DNA from: Coemansia sp. RSA 487 | Lineage: Eukaryota > Kickxellomycota > Kickxellomycetes > Kickxellales > Kickxellaceae | DNA: 64,000 nucleotides | Direction: 5' to 3' | Assembly: GCA_027577595.1 (NCBI GenBank) | Contig: JANBRJ010000018.1 | Span: 62,001-126,000 of the forward strand | Part shown: positions 42,767 to 54,750 of the stretch, piece after piece | How the letters are laid out: every line of letters starts with the position of its first letter | Position numbering within the stretch: the first letter of the stretch is position 1 | The notes under the pieces: generated by a model | Seen by the model: the letters and a program-made list of their open reading frames with translations, nothing else | Database searches by the model: none | Told to the model about the DNA's origin: nothing | Translations under genes and position numbers: made by a program

Positions 42767-43420
42767 ATGTTAGTTTTTGGTAGCCGGGTTTTCGGCTGTG
42801 GCGACTGCGTGTCTCGTGCGGCTCCGAGTTTGGTAAGTATGTTGAAACTCTGCGGCAGCAGCAGAAACAGAAGCAGTGGAGCGTCTGAACGGTTCGGGAA
42901 CTTTTCTGTGATCGAGCTGTCAGTTGACGATATAGCAGAAGTTGATAGTGGCGGAAATATTTCAATTCCAGCATCTGGCTGTGGCAGTCAAAGCGGGGTT
43001 GTATTGCGCTACGCCACTCCTTATTTCCCTCCTGTTTTTGTTTGTTGCTTCCGCTACAGCCTTCATACATTCTGCACTCGTACATCCAAGCAAGCCATGA
43101 CATAAAACCTTGTGCTTTCTCTTCTCTACACCTCCAAACGGCCGCAGGTTATTAATTTTCTGGATTTTTTGAGCGCACCGTGGCATGACGGACACAGCCT
43201 CGAGGTGCGAAATTTGTTAAGCAAATAAACTTCAAATCCGAGCTGCTTTAGCATCCGCCGCATCCCGGCACCGTGAATGGGTTTATTTCAAACAAAACAT
43301 TGACTTTTATAGCCGTTAAACCTATAGAACTCATTCTGATAATGATGGCAGCTAGGCAGCTAGGCAACTCGCGAACCTAATCGCTACCACGCTCGCTGTT
43401 GTCTAGCTAGGATTTTTCTA
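42767..43420 (-). pseudogene. Fanzor-family element fragment, copy 2
   Basis: Read on the minus strand, GMRRMLKQLGFEVYLL followed by NKFRTSRLCPSC (about 43183-43218) matches the last RuvC segment and zinc ribbon of copy 1 (GMLRMLRRQGFEVYTV, DEFRTSTFCPSC). A second cysteine pair (CTSAEC after KVLCHGLLG) aligns with CTSGKC in copy 1. The tail peptide TRHAVATAEN follows. Upstream, 43285-43415 resembles 13810-13925 of copy 1 in nucleotides (TTAGGTTC, CGAGTTGCC, GGCTATAAAAG, CAATGTTTTGTT). Those two blocks lie much further apart in copy 1, so the middle of the gene, including RuvC-I, is absent here. The copy is broken in more than one place and non-functional. Confidence 0.8.
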
Positions 43421-44136
43421 AGAAAAATAACTCCTTTTCATCTTCATTTTCATCTTCATCTTCATAAAAACCCGTCTATTCATACGATGAACGATCAGCA
43501 TCTATTGTTTAAATTAGAAAAAAAAAGAAAAATGCTTCGCCCAAGAATCGGACTGAGATTTGAAGGCTGGGAGCCGACATTCCCAAGACAAAAGGAAAAA
43601 TCCGGGCTAAACTCACATTTTGATTTTGGAAAATTTAGTACGCTTAAATTCTTCACGATGGAGTTAAGCGGTAGAACCAGATCGAATATAATGTATACGG
43701 GAAAACAGTCACATGAAAAAGATTTATAAACTTTGCGGAATTCCAGGAATATGCAGGTAAAAGTCTTCATGCATGAATTATATGAGGAAATTACAATCCA
43801 AGCACATGGATTTTTATGCTCTTTCAAATGCTATTTTTCGCTACCTAAGAGTATAGAGTTTTATGCTCATTACCCCTAATCCTGAATTCGTCCAAAACCC
43901 GAATACAGTCTGGGAGGTTGTATTTATACAAATCCCTAACAAAGTAAAACATGTTGATGGTACCATTTTTGTCTATTGTGTTTGTATATCGCGATCGTAT
44001 CTTAGTAACTGATGCTATAAAGCCTAAAACATAAATGTAGGTGATATATACTGCTGCATTTACATAACGCTGGCGGTACTTTACAAAACATATATTATTT
44101 TCCATAGCACATGCCACTTGTAAAGAAATATCTAGC
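43421..44136. other. AT-rich spacer with a TCATCT-type microsatellite
   Basis: No gene is supported. A short TTCATC/TTCATT tract occurs at 43437-43465. Around 43531-43590 a tRNA-like pattern is visible but too degenerate to call. The right end borders the TIF6 stop codon. Confidence 0.45.
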
Positions 44137-44874
44137 TCAGCTATAATTGTCGATCAGCGAATCGCGCATGTCGTTGACAATAGCAGATGGCTGCGAGTCC
44201 TGTAGCTTGAAAATGCTCTCTATGACGCTCAGCTCGGTGGACGTCGTGTCAAGACCGGCAAAGGCAGACCAGTCGTTGACAACAAGCCCGCCGCCAATGA
44301 CATCAGAACCACGGTTGACTGTGCCTGCAACAAGCGGCACCTGTAGCAGGCTGGACAGTTCGTCCTGGTCCTGCACGCTTGTGCGCGGGTGAACAAGGCC
44401 ACCCTGGTTCGAAATTGCACAGTACGAGCCAACAAGGACGTTGTCAGCAATAGTCTGGCGGAAAACCTCGACGCCCAGAACATCAGCAATAATCTCCTCA
44501 GTCTCGCGGTCCAGGTCGGGGTGCACAAGAGCGACGTAGTCATTGCACGCAATGACGTTGCCCAGCGCACTCAGGCGCTCCTCGACACGCTGTATGGCTA
44601 CGCTGTCAGGAAGCGAGTTCCTTAGGTGCTGCAGCTCCTGGTCCGTTGTTGTGTTGGGTACCAACAAGCCGCGACGATTTCCGGCAGTAAGACGGCCGAT
44701 AATACGAGTCCCTGCAATTGAGGCATGGACCACCGGAACCACATCGCTGAGCTCGCTCTCAAAGACACTGTAAAAGTTTTCCGAGCCGCCAATCGCAACA
44801 AGACAGTACGAGTTTGTGAGCTTGGAGAACACTCCAATTTCGTTGCTGTTTTCAAATTGCGCACGCACGGACAT
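44137..44874 (-). CDS. TIF6: translation initiation factor 6 (eIF6/Tif6)
   Basis: This 245-residue protein has the length of yeast Tif6 (245). eIF6 binds the 60S subunit at uL14/uL24, prevents premature joining with 40S, and is needed for late pre-60S maturation; Efl1 and Sdo1 release it. The pentein-fold repeats are evident: [20 protein letters not shown] at the start, STAGTR-like [60 protein letters not shown] and [20 protein letters not shown]. Conservation begins within ten residues of the ATG (44874). The fungal C-terminal tail carries serine residues (SQPSAIVND) of the kind phosphorylated by CK1 in yeast and human eIF6. No intron. Confidence 0.97.
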   Translation of the reverse strand: MSVRAQFENSNEIGVFSKLTNSYCLVAIGGSENFYSVFESELSDVVPVVHASIAGTRIIGRLTAGNRRGLLVPNTTTDQELQHLRNSLPDSVAIQRVEERLSALGNVIACNDYVALVHPDLDRETEEIIADVLGVEVFRQTIADNVLVGSYCAISNQGGLVHPRTSVQDQDELSSLLQVPLVAGTVNRGSDVIGGGLVVNDWSAFAGLDTTSTELSVIESIFKLQDSQPSAIVNDMRDSLIDNYS

Positions 44875-46198
44875 TTTTAGTGCTTGACAGATTAAATGAG
44901 AAGAGTACGAATAAACTTTTGAAAGAGTGTCGGTACAGAGAAGAAAAGGAGACGAGATTGCAAAGAAATGAAAGACGTAAAAAACCGCTGCAAAGAAATT
45001 TAAAAAGTGAAAAAAACTGCTGCTGCGGTCCCACCCTTATAAAAAATAGTTGATTTGATCGAGCTGTGGTGATTAAAATATACACGATAGGTATTGAAAG
45101 TGGAAGTGGTTGAAGGAAAAGATACAAAGTTCATATTGATGGATATTAACGGCAGTGCGGCGACTGCTGTTTTATACAAGCGACATGTCTTTCAATATCC
45201 AGCATATAAACTGTAGCCGTAGACTCCTTTGTAGATGCTGCGGCTACCGCGGTTGTCAGAGTAAAAAAAGACCAGGCGAATCTGATCTAGGGGCACAGTT
45301 TTGTATGCTGCGGCCAAGTATTGGGTTTGCACCAAGAGCCGACAAAGAAAGGAGGCGGGTCGAGCCGACTCAGCTGCCACTATTTCAATATTTAGAGGAG
45401 AGCTGCAATACAACAATTGTAAGCAGTGTAGAGTGTGCAGTGCATGCATTTTTTAAGCAATCTATTGCTGGCAATAGAGTTTTCGGGTCTATCATGGGAA
45501 AAAGAGAGACATGTCAACATCTTTACATATTTTTACTTTTGCGTTAGCTGGCACACACGACGTTAATATTATTTACATTTTGTATATTTCCCACCTTCAA
45601 GACAGAAGCAGCAGCAGCAACAACAACAACGGAAAGGAAACCATTTCCCCTTGCATTGCGCTACAAGACTTATAGTAACTAGGCAGGGTGCAAAAACAGG
45701 TACATCCATTATCTGGCTAATTGTGTGCTAAAAACTTGCTTTGCTTGGGTGCACCCTGGATTGACCATTTTCACCAAGAAGCTCTACTGCGTGCTACTAA
45801 ACACCCAGTCCCTTCAGTTCCGATTATGTCGCCGCGCTCGGCACACAAGGCAAAAAAAAAACAAAGAAACAAGCAAAGCGCCCCTTCTAAGCTACTCTTT
45901 GCCTTACAAACTCCGATGGGGTTCATGCACTGCACAGAAAAGGAAAAAAGAACGCAAAAGCAGCGCTACAAAGACAGCTCTTTTCTCCTTCGCATGTAAC
46001 CTTTGGCTGCCTTATATTTATTTATTTATTTATTTCCTCCCTTCACAAACATACTGAACGACCAGGTATTCAGTCAGTATCGTTGCAACTAATACAACCC
46101 ATCATCTCTATTTGTATTCCGTGCGTAGAATAGGCATCCCGCGCCGGCGCAGCAGTAGAGTCTTCTCTTCACTCTTTCTTTACACCAAACACTTGGAA
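44875..46198. other. spacer and promoter region of the giant gene
   Basis: This 1.3-kb spacer has no recognised gene. Frames at 45155-45547 and 45721-46057 lack recognisable domains. Its right end carries a five-copy ATTT tract about 165 bp before the next start codon. Confidence 0.45.
46016..46035 (+). repeat. ATTT microsatellite, five copies
   Basis: Five perfect copies of the tetramer ATTT lie in the upstream region of the large gene starting at 46199. It is likely non-coding and may vary in length between strains. Confidence 0.9.
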
Positions 46199-48684
46199 AT
46201 GAGCCAGAGCGATTGGGAGACGGACTCGGACTACCGCCAGTTCAACCCTGGCATGTTTGCTATGCGCCAGCTTGGCCGCAGCGTCTCCAGACGTACGAAA
46301 AGGCTCCTGCAGCCTGTGCGCAACAGACAGGATGACGGCCAGGAAGCAAAGGTCCTTGAAGACGAGCCACACTTAGGCACCGGAGCAAACAGTGCCACGG
46401 GAAACGGCTATTTTGTTTATGACTTTGACAAGGGCATCAACAACACAGGCATCGCCAATGAAGACGGCAGCTCTGATGCAAAGCCTTATTGGCGTGGTCC
46501 CCCACAGCCCTCAGGGATCCACCGGCGCTCCTTAAGCTTTGACAACCTGGTTGTTCTTCCGGATTCCATCCCACGGCGCAGTACAGAGCCGGCAGTCGGC
46601 ACAACGCCCACCCCACACAACATTGGCCTGCCCGAGTCGTCTACATGGAACAGCGGCAATACTATGACAAGGACAGCAGCAGCATCAACCGCAGCACAGA
46701 GCCTCCATGCTGCGTCGCTGCGACCTGACCACGTTTACGATGCCACGCGCCGTAAGTGGGTGCCAGAGTTTGCCTATAGCCCGCGCCAGCCACCGAATGT
46801 CGATTCGAGCAACGATGGAACAAGGCTGTCGCTGTCAGCGCAATGGCGCACGGGTGGCGTTCTGCAGGCAAATGCACCTCATGGAAGAAATGGCCGCCAT
46901 CGGAAGAGCAGTGCATCCCGGCATCCCCACCACAACCGCGAAAGCTTTTCTGGCCCAGCGCAGCTCGACGCAAGCGCAAACTTTTCAGAGTCGCATTCAA
47001 GCGCAGTTAACATTAGTGACCAATTCCAGGACCACCACCCTCCCATGTGGCGAGACGAAGAGGCCGCCAACACCGAAGCACACAGGGGCCCCGAGGTTCT
47101 GGCTGCGATGGCCGAGATAGCCGCTGCTGCTGCGAATGCAGGTACAACACCACCAAGGGGTATGGCATTTATTAGACAAAGCTCAGCACAGGCACCAGCA
47201 CAAACGAGAACCACAACAACGGAAGTGCTGCCTTCGATGCCTGTGTCACTAGGTTTGTTTCGCAGACAAAGCGCACGGAGCCAGAATCGTGCTTCGCGGG
47301 AGTCGAGTCAGCGCAAGGTCGGGAACTTTGCACGCGTCATAGGGAACATATCGCGGCGGCTTAACCGCATTAGGTCCAACCGAAGCGCCTCCCAGCCGGC
47401 AACGCCCGCTGAAGTCCGCCACAGCATCCTCGAGTCTGCTCGCCAAAACATGCTCAATGCTCCCAATGGCACAGCAGGCCTCGGCTTTTACCGATTTGTT
47501 GTCAATCCGGCCGACCCAGTTTCTGATGCGGACAGTCTGGAGCCCGACTCGCCCACAATATCACACCACCCGTCGTCCGCCAGGCCCAGCGGCCACCAGA
47601 GGAGCACTTCATTCCCGCCAAATGGCGTAGGCAGTGCCAGATATCCGTTTGACATGGCCGACAACGACGAAACCGACCAAGCGCAACACACAAACGGCGT
47701 TGGAATTGCAAAGCCCGTGCCAGGACACGCAATTAGCAACATGCACAACACCACTGCGGTCAACATCAACGAAATAGACGGCCATGACACGCAGGACGAG
47801 TTCATCCAGCTTGAAAGCATCCCTGCGTCGCAAGATGCAACCTTTTCAGCAGTGCATAGTGACACTACTCGTCGAACAGCCATCTTCCACAGCGGGCCAG
47901 CACACAGACGTGTCAGTAGCGACAGCGCCTGGCTGCGTCAGACCCAGGGCCGTGGCTCGCCTCTTATGACAAACCAGGGCCACGACGGGTCGCTGTCAGC
48001 AATCGTCCAGGCCAAGCTGGACTCTAAATTCATCGACTCTGTGCATGTGTCAACACGCCTGAACAGCAATTCCAACACAGATTCGTCGTATGGTACCTTT
48101 GTTCGCTTCCATAACAGCGGCGAGCTGAATGGGATCTTTACTACAGACCATGACTCGCACCAGCCAGCCAGGGACAATACGGACGGCAAGCAGCGGGATC
48201 ACCAGACAGCTACCGGCACTTATCCAATGGACAGCGGTCGGGCATCGCTACCAGACGGTCGATTGCAAACACAGCTGTCTGTTGACCACATCTCAGGGCA
48301 GCAGCAGCAGGCTGAAAGGAACGGTGGTGGCGACACATCGCTGAATGGTATTACCGGCGCTGGCTCGGCACAGGAGTTGCCGGGAGCACCCGGCCAGGCA
48401 GAGGCCGTCTTCATCTCGAACAGGCGTGCGCGCAATCAGGAGAACATCAGGCAGTTTGTTGATGAGATGCGTGCGGCGCGTGAGGATAGCGTGCGGCGCA
48501 GGCGCGATGCCGAGATGCGGCACAAGGTCATCCGGAACGACCAGGCGGTGCTGGATGCCACGGTATATGTGTACGAGCGCCAGCAGAAGAAGGACGCGCA
48601 CGACAGGCAGCGGATCGAGCAAATGCAGCAGCTACTTGAGGAGGAGCAGCTAGATTATCTGAAGGAAAAGCTTTCTGAAAGGAT

Positions 48685-48722
<38 letters not shown>

Positions 48723-51700
48723 GGCAGATTCCGCAAGAGCTGGAGACTGGCGCATCAAGCAGCAGCACTATTGGTTCGGGCGTTGGAGGTGGTGGGTGTG
48801 CGCCGCCGATGGTGCCGGCAATCCTTGGCGGTCGAAGTCGCTTAAAGAATCGTAGAAAGAGCGAGGGCTCTGGGCATCGAGAGGCTGTGGTGAAGGAGGG
48901 CGGGCGTAGACGAGCAACGATGTTTGGCATGTTTTGCGTGTCTGGCGATGGGTCTTCATCGAGCGCTTCTATTGCTGCGCCTCTGCCGAAGCGGCTGGTG
49001 CGCAAGGACGCAGGGAGCTCCTCGCCGTTTGGTCGTGTGGAGGAAACACGCAAAGCCTTGCAGCTGGACAAGGAGCTTCCCCCGCTACCTATAGCATACC
49101 GTCGCAATGGCCTTTTCCAGGCAGAAAGCGTGGCGGCTGAGCAAGACCAGCGTTCAGAGCGAGCAGCACCAAGAGAAAGCGAGAGCAGTCCGCTGCGCAG
49201 AAGCCGCTCGTTTTCGCATTTCGGCAGCGGCGAACGAATCGCAGCTTTGGCTAATCGTGAAATGTCTGATGCCACAAAAGACCCGTGGTCCCATCGCGCC
49301 GACCATGCTTTTAATAGACGCAATGTAGCATTCGTAGACGGAAGAAGCACCGGAATGAACGCAGCAGCTGGTGTTGATCCTTCTCAGCAAGAGGAAGCAC
49401 CTGTCGTGCCTGACACAAAGGAAGACGTCAAGGAGGGTCGCATGTCGCGAGCTGGAGCGCTACTGGGAGTCTTGGGCATGTTTGGAGGTAACCACGCCAG
49501 ACGCAAAAGCAGTTCCCACCACGATGCAGCACTTCGAAAGAACCAGAGACACAACGGAGATAGGAGCGGCAATCGGCGCAATATGGCTCTCTACCGAGGA
49601 CAGCGCCGCCATACGTTTGATGTATCTGAACCCGAAGCCGATGTAGAGAGCGATGGTGCAGGATTGTCGACACGGAAACCAGCCGGTGCGGACAAACCAG
49701 CTCCAAACGTCCGTGTCAATGTGCCAAAGGAGTCGCTTTCAAACGAAATCTATGCCGGATTTGTGCACAGTGCAACCGATGATGCTCAGTCGTCGTCGCG
49801 CAGGCGCATGTATTCGCATATCTTGACTACCCTGCAAGGGTCCGATGCAGAGCCACTGGAGCTGGAGCCAGCGCCGATGCACAATCGCAGTCTGCGAGTT
49901 GGCGCCAATGCCGGTGTGACAAAGCCTCGCGTTAGCGCAGGGAGTGGAGATGACGGCTCGAACGGCAAGGCGGGTGAACAGCTACAGACGTTTGCCGACG
50001 ATCACCAAGGTGATGCCGATAGATGGCGTGACTCTGCTATTACTGGAGTGCTTACCCAAGTTTCTGCTGCGACGTCACCGAAACACGAGTCGGCGGCCGC
50101 CGAAGCCACTGGCGTTTTGGATGAGCAAGCGCCAGCAAGAGCAAACGGTCCAGAGCCAAGCATCGGGGATTATAACCAGAGAATTGAGAGCAGTGGCGAC
50201 GATGACTATTTGATCCGGCCGAGACGCTACAAACATGTTGTTCGGTTTGAGGAGGTGGCAGGCCCGAAGGCACGCACATCCAGCCTTGCACTAGACACAA
50301 TCACAGCGCGGACCGAGAGCGGAGAGCTGTACATGCAAAGAGCAAAGCATAGGAGAAAGTCAATGGCGCGCTCAACACCGCATTCCCACAGCGCCTCGCA
50401 GGTCGTGAGCTCCGATGGATCGTTTGCCGACATGATTGCGTCAGCAAACGCCGAGGCCTACCAGTTCCATCTTGCGGACCTTCCGGGTTTGGAAGGGGTT
50501 GACACGCCTTCTACAAACGATGCGATGCTGTCGCCTGGCTTGAGCACACCTCGACACTTGCCGGCAAGCGAGAGACTTCGCCGCTTGGAAAACGAGATAT
50601 TCAACAGCGGAAGGCAATCTCGGCCAACAACCTCGGACTCTGATCGTGCTAATCTAGGTCGTCCTAGCGCCGATGTTCCGTTCGATTCTCCGATTAGCGA
50701 TGCTGGTACTGGAAGGACGCAGATCCTGGACTTTGCGGAGGCAAACATCCACACAGGAGTGGGCACGGGCCCTGGGCCAAAGTATAGGCGTCCATCGGCT
50801 CGTCCCGAGATCCGAGATGTGCGAGGCATTGTTTGGGATGACACAAACCCGACAACCACTGCTACAGAGTCGGTTGATGTGCCTGGAGAATCTATAGGTT
50901 TGGCAGGCGACAAGGATGCTTTTGCTGGATCGTCCATGGAGAAAAAGTCGCCAGCAAACAGATCAGTGTTAGGCAACGGGACAACTGACACTCTGCAAAC
51001 CCTTGGCAACCCTACAAGCCATGAACCGGCGGCGGCTGCTGCTGATAATGATGGTGATGATGGTGATGACAATGCACCCTTGGCTGCAGCCATTTCATCA
51101 CCAAAGTTTGCGGCCGTATCTGCTGAAGACAGCGACTCACCTGGAGCAAACGATGCGACCGCCAGCGGCTTTTCACAGCCTAGCGATCCGGCTCATCTTG
51201 CAAGGCTTGTTCAGACGTCGCCTGACCCTCGGAAGCTGATATACGATGCCAGCTCCCAGTTCGGCACCATGCGCTCGCCAAGATCGCTTGGCTTTGCGGC
51301 TCCTGATGCAAAGAGCGTTGGCGAATCGAGCGAGGGGCACCGCGAGCTTCTCGCTGATATCGCCGCCAGACTAGCAAAGCACAATGTAAGTTGGCACCAA
51401 GCACTAACAGCGCAAGCCGTTCAAGTGGCATTGTTGTAGCACAAAGTAATCCATCTATCGACAGAACACCATCCCTCCCCTGTTTACTTGCTGCCTGATT
51501 GTTCGTATTTAAAGCTGCTGTCGTCTGAGTTGCATCAGACGCGCGTTTGCAAACATTGCATCTTCGCTCGTATAACCGGGGTTTGGATGCTGTTTTTGTT
51601 TTCCTATTGCGTGTGTGAGAGGCAGCAGTGTTTATGTCTTATTTTATGCCTACTATGCTGGTATGGATGGTGACCTGTATGTCTGTACAGAACTCTATGT

Positions 51701-54526
51701 TCTTTCTGTTGTTGCCAAGTTGCTTATTTGTTTTATATTCTTCTTTTTGGTTTCGGATAGGGCGGAGTTGCCATGCAGAAACCTCAGCTACCAGGAGATA
51801 TCGCGAGCAGTGCCGAGTTTCCAGAAGTCACCAAAAGCCAGTCGGCACCTTCTGCAACACTCTCGCCCAGGAATATCTCGGCGGAAAACCGACATATGCA
51901 TACGATAGATGGGCGAAGAGCCAGGACCAGCAACAGCAGAAGCAGTCTTGGCTTTAACGCTGCCAGCGGCGATGACCACATGCTGCGGCACGACTCTGAT
52001 CTCCTGGCAACGACTGCGGACTCTGACGCTGTGGGCCACGCAAGCAACCAGGCCATCAAGTCGTTTGAGCCGATGGCTGCTTCGACGGCAGACGCCAGTG
52101 CGGGGATCAACGGTGCAGCTGGTGGGCTAAAGAGTAGCCAGGATGCGAGAGCTGACCAGCCTAAACAAGACATAGACAATGCAAACGTCGGAAGCAGCGC
52201 CAAGCTTGGAGACCATTCTCTGGCGTTCCAGGAATACGTTGAGCAGCAGAGGAAGTTGCCAAGGGATCGGTCAAGCCATGCTGGTGTCGAGCAGCTCAAC
52301 TTCCGCGTCAGCCTTCTCGACCGTCCCATGCCGGAGTACAACCGCAGGTCCCGCTCTGTTTCTTTGCCAGCACCGCAGCGAGCAGGGTCTATCTTGGCCA
52401 GCGAGGTGTGGCAGCAGCGCAGGCCGTCTGTACAGCAGAATACCGACACAGCAGTCCACGCTCCGCGCCCTTTTGTCCACCAACGCGCCAACTCTTTCTA
52501 CGACTCGCCGCCGCTAGTGCAGGCGCTGCTGAAGCCTGATGTGCCTTCAGCCACACCCACGACGCACTCTAAAAGCCAGGGTGCTGATGAGGAGATCGCC
52601 GAACGGGCCCTGTTTAGTCATCTTTTGGGCGACGGCGCAGCACTCACCTCCCCTGACCTAAAACTTGCACGGAGGCAGTCGACTGCATCGTCGCTGGCTC
52701 CAGCTGCGCCGCAGCTGTTTGACCCAGCCCACGACACTGGCGAAAACGGCGTTCCTGATTCTGTTCTGCGGGCGTATTTGGCTGGCGATATTATGGCGAT
52801 CGAGCGGTTCTTTGAGCATATAATGCGGATAACCGCGCCTTCGTCTGTGTATGACGGCGAGGCATCGGAGGATGGCGACTGGACGTACGGGCTGGAAGGC
52901 CCTCCCCCTGGGTTTGCAGCCAAAAAGACTGCTGCAAAGAAGGAGGCGTCTAATACTTCGCGCGAGGTTCCCGGGATGGTTGACACAAGCGCCACGGCAT
53001 CGCATGCCATCGATTCGAGCTGCAACCTGCAACAACAGGCCACTGCAGGAAGTAGCCCCAGACAAGCGCCCCCAGATCCAAGCCAACATCCAGCTTCAGT
53101 GCAGGACGACTGCGATGCTGCCGCAGTGGACGTCCTGTCCGTGTCTCGGGAGCATGTGGGGCCAGATACGAGCTACAGCGCAAACAACGTGTCTGGCACG
53201 CATAGTAATCCCAGCTCGCCCTTGATGGGATCGAATGCATCTGGAGCGGGACTTGTGCTGCAGATCAACGCATCTCATCAAGACGAGGCACCATCTGCGC
53301 GTGGAGCCGGCGCTGTCAACGCAACAGAAGGTGCACCTGCAGATAGCCCTCGTCGCAAAATCGCAATTCCTCGATCGAGGCTTTCTAAAACACGTCGTAG
53401 CAGCGGTAGCGTCAACGAGGGTACTACACATGGAAGCGATGCAAACATTGGCGTGGCGAACCATCGGTCCGTGCACGCTAGCGCTGTTGAGATTCTAGAC
53501 GACGCCCCGCTTCGGGCTTGGGACGATCCAAGCAACCTTGTCTCTTCGGGGATTTCAGAAAGGGGTGTTGGCGCCCCTTGCAACCCAGCTGTTGAGGATC
53601 TGCTGCCTGCGGAGATTCCTGCATCGTATGCAGAAAATGCACAATGCTTGAGTCCTGCGCGCTTGCCCGCACAGAACCACAGCCGTGGGCAGTCTGGGAC
53701 GAGCCAACGCAAGCCTATCCCCGTCGATGGTACCAGATCCAAGAAGCACGAGAAGCAGCTCTTGCTGACTCGCTTGCGTGTGCTGGAGGGAATGATACAA
53801 AAGTCTGCCATCGAGGAATCGCGCTTGCAGCCTCCTCCAGCACTGCACAAGCCGCAGCTAGTGATGGACATGGAGTCACTGGCGTCAATATACTCATCTA
53901 GCATGGAGCTCGACTACGACAGAATTAACATGGAGCTAAGTCGAAGCGTTAGAAACAGCACAGACAAGAGGCAAAGTGCTGCGACCGCAGGCATGTTTGC
54001 GCGCCCATTGCCGTTGTCGAAGGCGAATGGCGCTTCTCCCCAAGAGATTCCCGAGGCCGATCATGCGGCAGCAGTGCAATCACCCAGTTCCAACGAGGGC
54101 GGTCAGCGTGCCGAGGTTCTGAAGAGGCTCCGGCACAACTCGCAATCTCGCGCGAGAGCTCACTATAGGACGAGTGTCGTAAACCGCCAGACCTTTGTGT
54201 CTCCCGGACAGAGTACAGAGGGGATTCCAAACAAGGCGCAGTATACCAAGAAGTGGCACGGAAAACCAATAGGCGTTGGCGCTGCCTCGCGGACTGCACA
54301 TGCCGAAGCAAAGAGCGCTGCAGTGCCTAACGCTTCAGTGCTGAGCGAAGTTTCCGATGCTGCCTACTCGGCAAGGTCAAGCGGATCGATTAGAATCGAG
54401 ATCGTCGATGAGAGCCCGTTTGCTGGTTCGCGTGGTAGCGATATGGCCAGCATGCAATACCGTCAGCATGCTCTGCCGCTGCCGAGCACTGGTCGCTTTA
54501 GGCGTTCAGCCAAGTATCTGATATAG
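46199..54526 (+). CDS. giant disordered protein of about 2,650 residues, two exons
   Basis: Exon 1 is 46199-51385 (1,729 codons) and exon 2 is 51761-54526 (921 residues plus stop), joined by a 375-nt phase-0 intron with GTAAGT donor and TTTCGGATAG acceptor. The ATG at 46199 (MSQSDWETDSD) is the first in frame; codons before it are non-ATG. Most of the chain is Ser/Arg/Asp/His-rich and disordered. A charged helix lies near residues 740-840 (QENIRQFVDEMRAAREDSVR onward) and ends in an 11-glutamine run. Recurrent short basic patches (RRSRSFSH, RRKSMARST, RRSGRI-like) resemble phosphosite clusters. Exon 2 has a helical patch (KQLLLTRLRVLEGMIQKSAI). No enzyme domain or membrane segment is seen, and I do not recognise the family. 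A cell-cortex or polarity scaffold would fit but is speculation. If the intron is wrong, these are two adjacent genes. Confidence 0.7.
48689..48721 (+). repeat. CAG repeat encoding polyglutamine
   Basis: Ten CAG codons followed by CAA encode 11 consecutive glutamines immediately after a long charged helix in the giant protein. A pure CAG tract of this kind is likely to vary in length between strains. Confidence 0.95.
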
Positions 54527-54750
54527 CGTTCGGGCTTTGCGGTGTATTAGATCCTGCGATTTCCAAGCCCAGGCACGTATAAATATTTCCCGGTTCATCG
54601 AGCAGTGAGTGATCCGCTCTACTTTTTCTTATGTTTGTGTATTGGCTAGTGTAATCCACATAAAAGACCATTTTACTCACTTTTAGCTAACTTGTTTTTT
54701 TTTTAAAACCCACTCATATGCTGAAAAGAAATTAGTATTCGACGCTCCAA

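Noticed and set aside
43531-43603. tRNA-Gly(CCC)-like sequence on the minus strand
   Set aside because: The anticodon and T-arm pairing contain several mismatches and no matching 5' acceptor arm is present; at most a degenerate tRNA-derived scrap.
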